A stretch of 35,433 bases of DNA from Bacteroidota bacterium (GTDB lineage: Bacteria > Bacteroidota > Bacteroidia > Chitinophagales > Chitinophagaceae), in the NCBI GenBank assembly GCA_023391015.1, contig JAEWBT010000016.1:1-35433 (forward strand). The letters are read 5' to 3'. The position numbers and the translations under genes are program-made. Each line of letters opens with the position of its first letter. Within the stretch, counting starts at the first letter, position 1. The notes beneath the pieces are model-generated. The model saw nothing but the letters and a program-made list of their open reading frames with translations. It did no database searches and was not told where the DNA came from. Of this stretch, positions 25,460 to 31,572 are shown one piece after another.

Positions 25460-25511
25460 GGGAAAGGGTTTTGGGGGGATGGAAGGAATTTGAATTGGGG
25501 GCTGTTCTTTC

Positions 25512-25566
25512 GGACCTCCCCGCCCTTCGGGCACCCCTCCAAAGGAGGGGAATTTCCAGTTGCTGT
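25512..25566 (+). repeat. Double-hairpin repeat, copy A
   Basis: A 55-bp element with two adjacent hairpins: GCCC-TTC-GGGC and CCCCTCC-AAA-GGAGGGG, then GAAT and a conserved CAGTTGCTGT end. It is nearly identical to copy C at 26524-26578 in the same orientation. A degenerate half copy (AAGGAGGGGAATTTTCTGTGAGCTGTAA) follows at about 25583-25610. It lies upstream of the DUF559 gene. Confidence 0.9.
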
Positions 25567-25725
25567 GGTGGACGTTTTTGTGAAGGAGGGGAATTTTCTG
25601 TGAGCTGTAAAGGGGAATAGTGCAATGAGGCAAAAGGGAGCTATCGCAGTAATGCCTGTGGGGAAGAATACTATAAAGCAGAAAGAAAATTTCTATCTAC
25701 TTTAGAGGAATAGATTTCATGAAAT

Positions 25726-26523
25726 ATGAAAGCGCGTCCTTTGCTGCCTGCGGGTGCTGCACCGGCCATCCCTCCTTTGGAAAAGCCCTTTTCTGAAAAT
25801 GCTTTCCTGCCGCAAACAGAAAATTCCTTTCCTACAAATAGCGAGGATTCCCCTCCTTTGGAAAAGGGCTTTTCCCAAGACGTTCCCCTGCTGCAACCAG
25901 AAAATCCCCCTTTTACAAATAGCGAGCATTCCCCTGCTTCGCATCCTGCCCCTTCTACAATTAGGGGGAATTCCCCTCCTTTGGAGGGGTGCCCGAAGGG
26001 CGGGGAGGCCTCTACAAAAAAAGAATCTCCACCTGCCACCGAATTCCTACGCCCTCCCTTTGCCGAAAAACCTGCGCCTCCCCCGGAAAGCCCCTTGCCG
26101 GAAGCCGGATGGCCCCGCCGCAATTCTGCCAACTATTTCCGGCTGCCTTATAACCCCGCCCTCAAAGCGCGCGCCCGTGCCTTGCGGCAGGCCGGCAACC
26201 TATCGGAAGTGTTGTTTTGGAATCAAGTAAAAAAAGGCCAGTTCCGGGGCTACGACTTTGATCGACAAAAGGTTATTGGCAACTATATCGTGGACTTTTA
26301 TTGCACCAACTGCGACGTAGTGATTGAAATTGATGGCAAAAGTCATCTCACCAAAGAGGCCTATGACGCGCAGCGAGATGCTTTCCTCCAATCGTGGGGG
26401 CTGGTGGTGATTCATATTGATGTGAAAGATATCTTCCAGCGCCTGGGCTGGGTAATGGAGATGCTCCACGCGCATCCCGCCCTCCTTAAACCGCTGCCGC
26501 CGCGTGGGAATAACCGCTCTTGA
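25726..26523 (+). CDS. DUF559 endonuclease-domain protein with repeat-derived N-terminal extension
   Basis: The C-terminal 130 or so residues are a DUF559 domain, a small PD-(D/E)XK/Vsr-like nuclease fold. LRQAGNLSEVLFWNQVKKGQFRG is followed by NYIVDFYC (Asp190) and VIEIDGKSH (Glu201, Asp203, His207), then RDAFLQSWGLVVIHID. About 130 residues precede it that are unlike a folded domain. They include two 27-residue tandem units beginning PPLEKPFSEN and PPLEKGFSQD (about 25772-25933), then NSPPLEGCPKGGEAS, which is the translation of an inverted copy of the hairpin repeat that flanks the gene. No ATG exists closer to the domain, so ATG 25726 is taken, though a non-ATG start nearer the domain is possible. 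The stop is directly abutted by copy C. Function is unknown; DUF559 proteins are suspected nucleases. Confidence 0.75.
   Translation: MKARPLLPAGAAPAIPPLEKPFSENAFLPQTENSFPTNSEDSPPLEKGFSQDVPLLQPENPPFTNSEHSPASHPAPSTIRGNSPPLEGCPKGGEASTKKESPPATEFLRPPFAEKPAPPPESPLPEAGWPRRNSANYFRLPYNPALKARARALRQAGNLSEVLFWNQVKKGQFRGYDFDRQKVIGNYIVDFYCTNCDVVIEIDGKSHLTKEAYDAQRDAFLQSWGLVVIHIDVKDIFQRLGWVMEMLHAHPALLKPLPPRGNNRS
25772..25933 (+). repeat. Two tandem 81-bp units inside the DUF559 gene
   Basis: Two in-frame 81-bp units encode 27-residue repeats, each opening with CCTCCTTTGGAAAAG, a degenerate half of the flanking hairpin repeat, and each ending ACAAATAGCGAG(G/C)ATTCC. A third, truncated unit follows. The coding frame is kept in both. 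Confidence 0.8.
25971..26010 (-). repeat. Double-hairpin repeat, inverted copy B within the DUF559 gene
   Basis: The reverse complement of this stretch matches copies A and C across both hairpins (CCTCCCCGCCC-TTC-GGGC and CCCCTCC-AAA-GGAGGGG). It lies in frame inside the DUF559 coding sequence and lacks the CAGTTGCTGT end. Confidence 0.9.
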
Positions 26524-26578
26524 GGACCTCCCCGCCCTGCGGGCACCCCTCCAAAGGAGGGGAATATACAGTTGCTGT
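26524..26578 (+). repeat. Double-hairpin repeat, copy C
   Basis: This copy is 55 bp, as is copy A, and has the same ends. The first hairpin loop differs (GCCC-TGC-GGGC) but the stem is intact. It begins immediately after the TGA of the DUF559 gene, so copies A and C bracket the gene in direct orientation. Confidence 0.9.
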
Positions 26579-26766
26579 AAACCAAAAGGAAAGGATAAAT
26601 AGGGGATGTGAACAGAAAAAAGAAAATAGCTCTTTGCAGGGTTTGGGGCAATGTCCTTCGCGCGCTGTCATCCGCAACAAGGAGCCGGTCATTATCTAAA
26701 AATATCCGTTATTGCACGCCTTTTTAGTGTCTTGCAAAAAAAATTCCCTCTACAATAAACGTTGCG
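26579..26766. other. Non-coding stretch before the 41-bp repeats
   Basis: Within the 509-bp gap between the DUF559 gene and the next gene, this part holds no convincing gene, hairpin or promoter. The open frames crossing it are short and antisense to each other. Confidence 0.4.
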
Positions 26767-26925
26767 GATGCCGCTGCAAAATTTGCAGGCCTATAATACA
26801 TGTGTAGGATGCCGCTGCAAAATTTGCAGGCCTATAATACACGTGTAGGATGCCGCTGCAAAATTTGCAAGTCTATAATACACGTGTAGGATGCCATTGC
26901 AAAAATTGCAGGGCCTAATTATAAG
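26767..26925 (+). repeat. 41-bp tandem repeat, about four copies
   Basis: Units start at 26767, 26808, 26849 and 26890, exactly 41 bp apart. Each starts GATGCCGCTGCAAAATTTGCA, contains the 13-bp palindrome TGCAAAATTTGCA, and ends TATAATACACGTGTAG. The first three units differ at only a few positions. The fourth is diverged and incomplete. The array lies about 110 bp upstream of the gene at 27033. Confidence 0.93.
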
Positions 26926-27032
26926 GAAATTTACTTCTAAAAAAAATGTTCTTTCGCTTTGAAATGATGATTTTACTTTTTTATTTAGCATCTGCAAACA
27001 ATCTTTTTTAATCTAAAGACCTTTAAAACGTT

Positions 27033-27722
27033 ATGACCTTTTTTGAACGGTTTTATACCAACTTCTTTGATTCGGCGCGCATCACTCCCGCCCGGCTGGC
27101 CAATTTTGCGGAGGATGCCATCTCCCGCACGACGGCCAATGATTCTGGCCATTTGTTTTCCTCCATCATCGAAAGCCTGACGACAGCAGCCGGGGTGCTG
27201 CGCGATGAACTGGTAGCGGTGAGCGGCGGAGAAGGAACGCAAAAGGGCCACACGATTTTGACCGATGCTGTGGTGGAGGATTTCCGAAACACGATGCGCG
27301 AACTGGAACCGGAAATCTCCTACCGCCTGAAAGGCCCCAAATCCGTGGCCTACCTGGAGCTGTATCCCGGCGGCAAAACGGAGTATAACCGCGTCACAAA
27401 AGCCAATATGGCCACGCTCACCAAGCGCGTTGGCGATATGGCCACTAAGCATCAGGTTGCTTTGGGGGATGAACTGGTGGATCGCCTCAAAATATTTGCG
27501 CAGGACTGGGAACACAAGCGCGACGACCAGCAACAACAGGAAGGCACGATGGACACCGACCGCACCGAGCGCAGTGCAGCCCGCCGGGCCCTGGAGGTGT
27601 TGCTGATGAAGCTGATGTTTAAGGTGGGCGATGCCTTTACGGGAGAGACGGAGAAATGCAACAGCTTTTTCAACTTCGAGCTGCTGGATGCCACCAAACA
27701 TCCCAGCCTGGACCGCGAATAA
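27033..27722 (+). CDS. Hypothetical protein, mostly helical, unknown family
   Basis: This 229-residue soluble protein has no signal peptide or membrane segment. It begins TFFERFYTNFFDSARITPARLANFAEDAI and has a middle region with ELEPEISYRLKGPKSVAYLELYPGGKTEY. The C-terminal third has TERSAARRALEVLLMKLMFKVGDAFTGETEKCNSFFNFELL, which ends in a possible small helical bundle. I have an impression of similar uncharacterised proteins in Bacteroidota but cannot name a family. Composition and codon use look native. A 16-bp perfect palindrome (GGGCGGCGCGCCGCCC) follows 4 nt after the stop, then a strong terminator. The 41-bp tandem repeat upstream may belong to its regulation. There is no evident link to polysaccharide synthesis. 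Confidence 0.75.
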   Translation: MTFFERFYTNFFDSARITPARLANFAEDAISRTTANDSGHLFSSIIESLTTAAGVLRDELVAVSGGEGTQKGHTILTDAVVEDFRNTMRELEPEISYRLKGPKSVAYLELYPGGKTEYNRVTKANMATLTKRVGDMATKHQVALGDELVDRLKIFAQDWEHKRDDQQQQEGTMDTDRTERSAARRALEVLLMKLMFKVGDAFTGETEKCNSFFNFELLDATKHPSLDRE

Positions 27723-27763
27723 ACCGGGCGGCGCGCCGCCCTCCCAAACCCACCTGCCCCAAA

Positions 27764-27796
27764 AAAAGAAACGCCCGGATAGGGCGTTTCTTTTTG
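27764..27796. terminator. Bidirectional Rho-independent terminator
   Basis: The arms AAAAAGAAACGCCC (27764-27777) and GGGCGTTTCTTTTT (27783-27796) pair perfectly around loop GGATA. With A and T runs at both ends it can end both the plus-strand gene at 27033-27722 and the minus-strand epimerase gene. Confidence 0.9.
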
Positions 27797-27815
27797 GAAA
27801 TACATGCAGCGGGTC

Positions 27816-28796
27816 TTAGAATTTCGCTTTGAAGAAATCGACCGTTTTTTTCAGTCCATCCAGAAAGCGGTCGGTGGGTTGATAGTTCAAAAGGTTTTGG
27901 GCCAACGAAATATCGGCCAGCGATGCGCGGATGTCGCCGGCTCGCGGCTCGCGGTAGGTAGGGGCGTGATCTTCGCCCAATAAATCCCGGATGGCCTCGA
28001 AGAGAAAATTCACGGTGTAGTTCTCGCCCACTGCCACGTTGTAGACTTTTCCGTAGGCCTCGGCGTTTTCTGTGAGCATCCCGCGAATGTTGGCCTGCAC
28101 GGCATTATCCACGTAGGTGAAGTCGCGATTTTGGTTGCCGTCGCCATTGATATAGACCGGGGTCTTGGCCAAAATGCCGGCCACAAAAAGCGGGATGACG
28201 GCTGCATAAGGCCCGTTGGGATCTTGCCGGGGACCAAAAACATTGAAATACCGGAAACCGAGGACGTTCATGCCATGCAGTTTGTGGAACACATCGGCGT
28301 AGAGTTCGTTTGTCTTCTTGGTTACGGCATAGGGCGAAAGGGGATTGCCTACTTTTTCTTCGCGCTTGGGGAGATTGGGCTCATCGCCATACACACTGGA
28401 GGAAGAGGCATAGACCAGGGATTTGACCCCGGCCTGCCGGGCTTTTTCAAGCACCATCAGCGTGCCACTGACGTTCACATCGTTGCTGGTAACGGGATCT
28501 TTCACCGAGCGGGGCACGGAGCCGAGCGCGGCCTGATGACTGACGTGGTGGATGCCCTGTAATGCTTTTTCACAATCCTCGGCGCTGCGGATGTCTCCCA
28601 GCATGAATTCGTAGGCCGGATGATCTTTAAACAGATCTACATTGCTTTGCAGGCCGGTAGAAAGATTATCGAGCACGCGCACTTTTGCGGCCCCGTGGTG
28701 GAGCAGATAGGCTACGATGTGCGACCCGATAAAGCCTGCGCCGCCGGTTACGAGAAAGGATTTGTCAGCAAGATTGCCCTGGTGAAAAAGATGCAT
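27816..28796 (-). CDS. UDP-N-acetylhexosamine 4-epimerase (WbpP/TviC-like)
   Basis: This 326-residue extended SDR has the NAD motif GGAGFIGSH, the HQAALGSVPRS segment characteristic of the WbpP group, the SSSSVYGD strand, and YAVTKKTNE as active site. YFNVFGPRQDPNGPYAAVIP and NGDGNQNRDFTYVDN follow. WbpP enzymes interconvert UDP-GlcNAc/UDP-GalNAc and can also act on the corresponding uronic acids. A UDP-HexNAc 6-dehydrogenase gene lies just upstream on the same strand, so together they should make UDP-GalNAcA. The two are separated by 164 bp of word repeats. WbpP specificity is inferred from motifs and partner. Confidence 0.9.
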   Translation of the reverse strand: MHLFHQGNLADKSFLVTGGAGFIGSHIVAYLLHHGAAKVRVLDNLSTGLQSNVDLFKDHPAYEFMLGDIRSAEDCEKALQGIHHVSHQAALGSVPRSVKDPVTSNDVNVSGTLMVLEKARQAGVKSLVYASSSSVYGDEPNLPKREEKVGNPLSPYAVTKKTNELYADVFHKLHGMNVLGFRYFNVFGPRQDPNGPYAAVIPLFVAGILAKTPVYINGDGNQNRDFTYVDNAVQANIRGMLTENAEAYGKVYNVAVGENYTVNFLFEAIRDLLGEDHAPTYREPRAGDIRASLADISLAQNLLNYQPTDRFLDGLKKTVDFFKAKF

Positions 28797-28960
28797 TTCT
28801 CAGTAAATAGCGGATAGTGGATAGCGGATAATGGCCCGAAGGGATGTTTCATGGCTCATGAGTCATGGGTTATGGGCTATAAGTCATACAACCTGAAACA
28901 GGAAGCATGGAATTCTAAAACCATGAATCATGACCCATGACCTATGAATCATGCCCCATG
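28797..28960. repeat. Intergenic word repeats (TAGCGGATA and CATGA families)
   Basis: The gap between the two sugar-nucleotide genes holds two kinds of degenerate iterated words. One is TAGCGGATAGTGGATAGCGGATA at about 28807-28830. The other is repeated (A/T)CATG(A/G)(A/G/C)TCATG-like words at 28850-28960, such as CATGAGTCATGGG and CATGAATCATGACCCATGACC. No promoter or terminator is evident. Confidence 0.7.
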
Positions 28961-30250
28961 CTACAGGCTCCAGTATTCGCGGCTTTGGATTTTATTGCGG
29001 TAGATGCCTTTGAGGTCGGCGATGGGGGCACCGGGCTTGGTGATTCCGGAAAAATATGCATCGTCGAGGGCCGCGTATTCGTTGTGGTTCACCGCCACGA
29101 TGACCGCGTCGTAATCGTTGGCGGGGGTTTCTGTAAGGCCAAAGCCGTATTCGTGTTGGAGTTCTTCGCTATCGGCATAAGGATCCACCACATCCACCTG
29201 CACGCTGTAGTTCTTTAATTCGCGCACCACATCAGCCACTTTGGAGTTGCGGATATCGGTTACGTTTTCTTTAAACGTAGCACCCATCACCAGCACTTTG
29301 GCCTGGGCGGGGTTGCCGCCGTTTTTGATGATGGCCTGCACCGTTTTTTGGGCCACCCACGCCGCCATTCCATCATTAATCACGCGGCCAGCCAGGATCA
29401 CGCGGCTGCTGTAGCCCATTTTAGAAGATTTATAGGTGAGATAATACGGGTCCACGCCAATGCAGTGGCCGCCCACCAGTCCCGGAAAAAACTTCAGGAA
29501 ATTCCACTTCGTGCCTGCTGCCTCCAACACTTCATAGGTGTTGATGTTCATCCGGTCGAAGATGATAGAGAGTTCGTTCATCAGGGCGATGTTCAGGTCG
29601 CGCTGCGTATTTTCGATAATCTTCGCTGCTTCGGCCACCTTTACGCTGGAAGCGCGGTGCACTCCGGCATCAATCACCATTTCATACACGTTTGCGACCA
29701 GGTCCAGCACTTCGTCGTTGTTGCCGCTCACCACTTTCACCACATTCTCCAGCGTATGCACCTTATCACCCGGATTGATACGCTCCGGTGAATAACCATA
29801 GCTAAAGTCTTCGCCGGCTTTCAGGCCGCTGATGCGCTCGATGACCGGAAGGCAATCTTCTTCGGTGCAACCCGGATAAACGGTGCTTTCAAAAACCACG
29901 CAGTCGCCTTTTTTAATCACTTTCCCGATGGTCTCTGATGCTTTCAGCACCGGCGTCAGGTCAGGCACGTTGCTGGCATCCACTGGTGTGGGCACTGCTA
30001 CGATAAAGAAGGTTGCTTCGCGCAATTTGTCCAGCGAAGTCGTAAACTCGATGTCGCAATTTTCAAACGCTTCTTTTTCCAGTTCGCTGCTGGGGTCGAT
30101 GCCCTGGCGCATGAGGGCCACGCGCTGTTCGTTGATGTCAAAACCAATAACTTTCATTTTGCGGGCAAAAGCCAGCGCGATGGGCAGACCTACGTAACCG
30201 AGACCGATAACGGCCAGTTTCGCTTCCTTGTTCTGGAGGGCAGAGAGCAT
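28961..30250 (-). CDS. UDP-N-acetylhexosamine 6-dehydrogenase (WbpO/TviB-like)
   Basis: This 429-residue nucleotide-sugar dehydrogenase oxidises C6 of UDP-GlcNAc or UDP-GalNAc to the uronic acid with NAD+. The N-terminal domain begins KLAVIGLGYVGLPIALAFA. ESTVYPGCTEEDC and YSPERINPGD follow, then the catalytic Cys in GLVGGHCIGVDPYYL, a form typical of HexNAc dehydrogenases and not of UDP-glucose dehydrogenase. The C-terminal UDP-binding domain has GATFKENVTDIRNSKV. Next on the same strand is the WbpP-like epimerase, matching the known WbpO/WbpP and TviB/TviC pairs. The choice between GlcNAc and GalNAc as substrate is inferred from that partner. Confidence 0.93.
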   Translation of the reverse strand: MLSALQNKEAKLAVIGLGYVGLPIALAFARKMKVIGFDINEQRVALMRQGIDPSSELEKEAFENCDIEFTTSLDKLREATFFIVAVPTPVDASNVPDLTPVLKASETIGKVIKKGDCVVFESTVYPGCTEEDCLPVIERISGLKAGEDFSYGYSPERINPGDKVHTLENVVKVVSGNNDEVLDLVANVYEMVIDAGVHRASSVKVAEAAKIIENTQRDLNIALMNELSIIFDRMNINTYEVLEAAGTKWNFLKFFPGLVGGHCIGVDPYYLTYKSSKMGYSSRVILAGRVINDGMAAWVAQKTVQAIIKNGGNPAQAKVLVMGATFKENVTDIRNSKVADVVRELKNYSVQVDVVDPYADSEELQHEYGFGLTETPANDYDAVIVAVNHNEYAALDDAYFSGITKPGAPIADLKGIYRNKIQSREYWSL

Positions 30251-30319
30251 AGAGAGATGTTTTAAAATTGGACGCGAAATTAGGGTTAAGCGTAAATTTT
30301 TTTAATTTTTTTTGTGGTC

Positions 30320-30360
30320 ATAAAAAAAGAGACAACAGCCTGACGGGTGTTATCTCTTTG
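30320..30360 (-). terminator. Terminator of the THX gene
   Basis: Read on the minus strand, CAAAGAGATAACACCCGTCAGGCTGTTGTCTCTTTTTTT forms an imperfect long stem (AAAGAGA/TCTCTTT, with AACA/TGTT and CC/GG inside) that ends in a T run. It lies just downstream of the THX gene. Confidence 0.7.
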
Positions 30361-30393
30361 GAGAAAAGCTTTTAAGGGGCTTTCTGTCTGCGC

Positions 30394-30513
30394 TTAAGAG
30401 GCTTTCTTATCAGCAGTTGCTGCTTTGGCTTTAGCCGTGCGCGCGGGGCGCACTTTACCGAAAGAACCCATTGTGATTTTACCGCGCTTGGTGCGCTTGT
30501 CGCCACGACCCAT
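30394..30513 (-). CDS. thx: 30S ribosomal protein THX
   Basis: This 39-residue, strongly basic protein begins MGRGDKRTKRGKITMGSFGK and continues VRPARTAKAKAATADKKAS. The MGRGD-K-TKRGKI-GSFGK core is the signature of bacterial ribosomal protein THX, which sits in the head of the 30S subunit near 16S rRNA and is common in Bacteroidota. It is a complete frame from ATG 30513 to TAA 30394. It lies downstream of the HU gene on the same strand, with a terminator between the two. A TACTTTTG -7 box at 30549-30556 (minus strand) overlaps the end of that terminator and probably drives it. Confidence 0.93.
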   Translation of the reverse strand: MGRGDKRTKRGKITMGSFGKVRPARTAKAKAATADKKAS

Positions 30514-30548
30514 AAGAAGGAAAGTTTTTAAAAATAAAAAAGAGGTTG

Positions 30549-30556
30549 CAAAAGTA
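30549..30556 (-). promoter_or_regulatory. -7 promoter element of the THX gene
   Basis: The minus strand reads TACTTTTG, matching TAnnTTTG, 35 nt before the THX ATG. It touches the T tract of the HU terminator, so terminator and promoter share bases. A -33 element at the usual distance is not clear. Confidence 0.45.
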
Positions 30557-30589
30557 AAAAAGCAGCGACAACCTGTCGCTGCTTTTTTT
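30556..30589. terminator. Bidirectional terminator behind the HU gene
   Basis: AAAAAAGCAGCGACA (30556-30570) pairs with TGTCGCTGCTTTTTT (30574-30588) around a 3-nt loop, with A and T runs on both sides. It lies 22 nt downstream of the HU stop. Confidence 0.93.
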
Positions 30590-30610
30590 GGAATTGGTTC
30601 CCGGAAGAAA

Positions 30611-30973
30611 TTATTTCTTTTTAGCCGGTGCTTTTTTGTCGGCAGCTTTAGCAGGAGCGGCTTTCTTGGCTGCGCCTTTTTTCGGTGCTTCTTCTGTTTC
30701 GCCGGAGATACCGGAAGAAAAGGATTTGCCGGGTTTGAAGCGGGCCACTTTGCGGGCAGCGATGTTCAGGGTTTCGCCGGTGCGGGGGTTGCGGCCAGTG
30801 CGGGCGCCACGCTCCGAAACGGAGAAAGTACCAAAGCCAATCAGGGTTACGCTGTCGCCGTTTTGCAGGGCAGAGGTAACGCCGGAAGTAAACGCTTTCA
30901 TAGCGTCGGCAGCCTGGTCTTTAGAGATGTTGGCTTCTTTGGCGATGTGGTCGATCAGTTCTGCTTTGTTCAT
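30611..30973 (-). CDS. hup: HU family DNA-binding protein with Lys/Ala-rich tail
   Basis: This 120-residue nucleoid protein has a normal HU/IHF fold at residues 1-83: MNKAELIDHIAKEANISK, then GFGTFSVSERGARTGRNPRTGE, which is the DNA-minor-groove arm, and VARFKPGKS. About 37 extra residues follow, ending in histone-H1-like AAKKAAPAKAADKKAPAKKK, a tail found in some Bacteroidota and other HU proteins and expected to bind DNA without specificity. ATG 30973 is the family start; the frame is open to 31027. A full promoter is visible upstream at 31025-31054 and a strong terminator downstream. Confidence 0.95.
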   Translation of the reverse strand: MNKAELIDHIAKEANISKDQAADAMKAFTSGVTSALQNGDSVTLIGFGTFSVSERGARTGRNPRTGETLNIAARKVARFKPGKSFSSGISGETEEAPKKGAAKKAAPAKAADKKAPAKKK

Positions 30974-31024
30974 AAAGAACGTGTGTTGATTTGGGGGGTT
31001 AGGAAGAAAGCGTTGGAATGAGGA

Positions 31025-31054
31025 CAAATATAGGGTTTCTAAGAAGCTGCCAAA
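31025..31054 (-). promoter_or_regulatory. Promoter of the HU gene
   Basis: On the minus strand TTTG (31051-31054) is followed after 18 nt by TATATTTG (31025-31032), close to the Bacteroidota consensus TTTG-N19-TAnnTTTG. It lies about 50 nt before the HU ATG. Confidence 0.75.
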
Positions 31055-31132
31055 TCTTTTTTGATAAAAAAAACGCTGAAAAAGCGCGTAAAATGGACGT
31101 TTTTAAAAGAAATGGCGCTTTTTAAATAGAAA

Positions 31133-31444
31133 TCAGTGGGTGGAAAGCACTTCAAGCACCGTGCGGAAGGCTACAAACCGGCTGCCGAAGCGGTCCAGGC
31201 CTTTCTGACGCATAAGGGGGGCATACTCGGCCAGGTAGCGGTCGTAGGCTCCCTGCGAGGGTAAAAAATATTGTGCCGCGTAAGTTGGGGCACTGTCCGC
31301 TTCCTGCCCTGTAAGGCGGCAAAGCCGCGCTTCGGTAAACAATCCGGTGGCCAGAATTTCCGGAATGTGCTCTTGCTGCATCCAGCGAATCCAGTCTTGT
31401 TCAATTTCCGGATCGGTCTGGACGGTAACGTTGTAGAGAATCAT
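31133..31444 (-). CDS. DUF4286 family protein
   Basis: This 103-residue cytoplasmic protein begins MILYNVTVQTDPEIEQDWIRWMQQEHIPEIL and continues TYAAQYFLPSQGAYDRYLAEYAPLMRQKGLDRFGSRFVAFRT. This is the DUF4286 pattern: a short ferredoxin-like alpha-beta domain with a conserved W-HIPE/F segment, common in Bacteroidota near housekeeping genes. Its function is not known. It is on the same strand as rsgA upstream and HU downstream, with gaps of 128 and about 160 bp, so it is probably a separate unit. Confidence 0.88.
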   Translation of the reverse strand: MILYNVTVQTDPEIEQDWIRWMQQEHIPEILATGLFTEARLCRLTGQEADSAPTYAAQYFLPSQGAYDRYLAEYAPLMRQKGLDRFGSRFVAFRTVLEVLSTH

Positions 31445-31572
31445 AAAAGGGTTGAGGAGTGAGGGTGTTTAGAAGGGTTTAAAGGGGTTGGTTTTCGGAA
31501 ACTTTCCGGAAAAAATCTGTGGGAATCGTGTTCTTTCTTCACGCAGATAAAAATCATTGAGAAATTGAGCAA

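Noticed and set aside
25671..26132. 153-codon minus-strand frame opposite the DUF559 gene
   Set aside because: It is the reverse reading of the hairpin repeats and contains no domain, whereas the plus strand leads into an intact nuclease domain.
26790..26900. TATAATAC in the 41-bp repeats as sigma-70 -10 boxes
   Set aside because: Bacteroidota primary sigma factors use TAnnTTTG, and no -33 element is at a proper distance.
26767..26925. Possible CRISPR array
   Set aside because: The 41-bp units are directly tandem with no variable spacers, and no cas gene is in the window.
27727..27742. 16-bp palindrome GGGCGGCGCGCCGCCC as a terminator
   Set aside because: No T run follows; the real terminator lies at 27764-27796. 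It may be a chance palindrome or a stem in the 3' end of the transcript.
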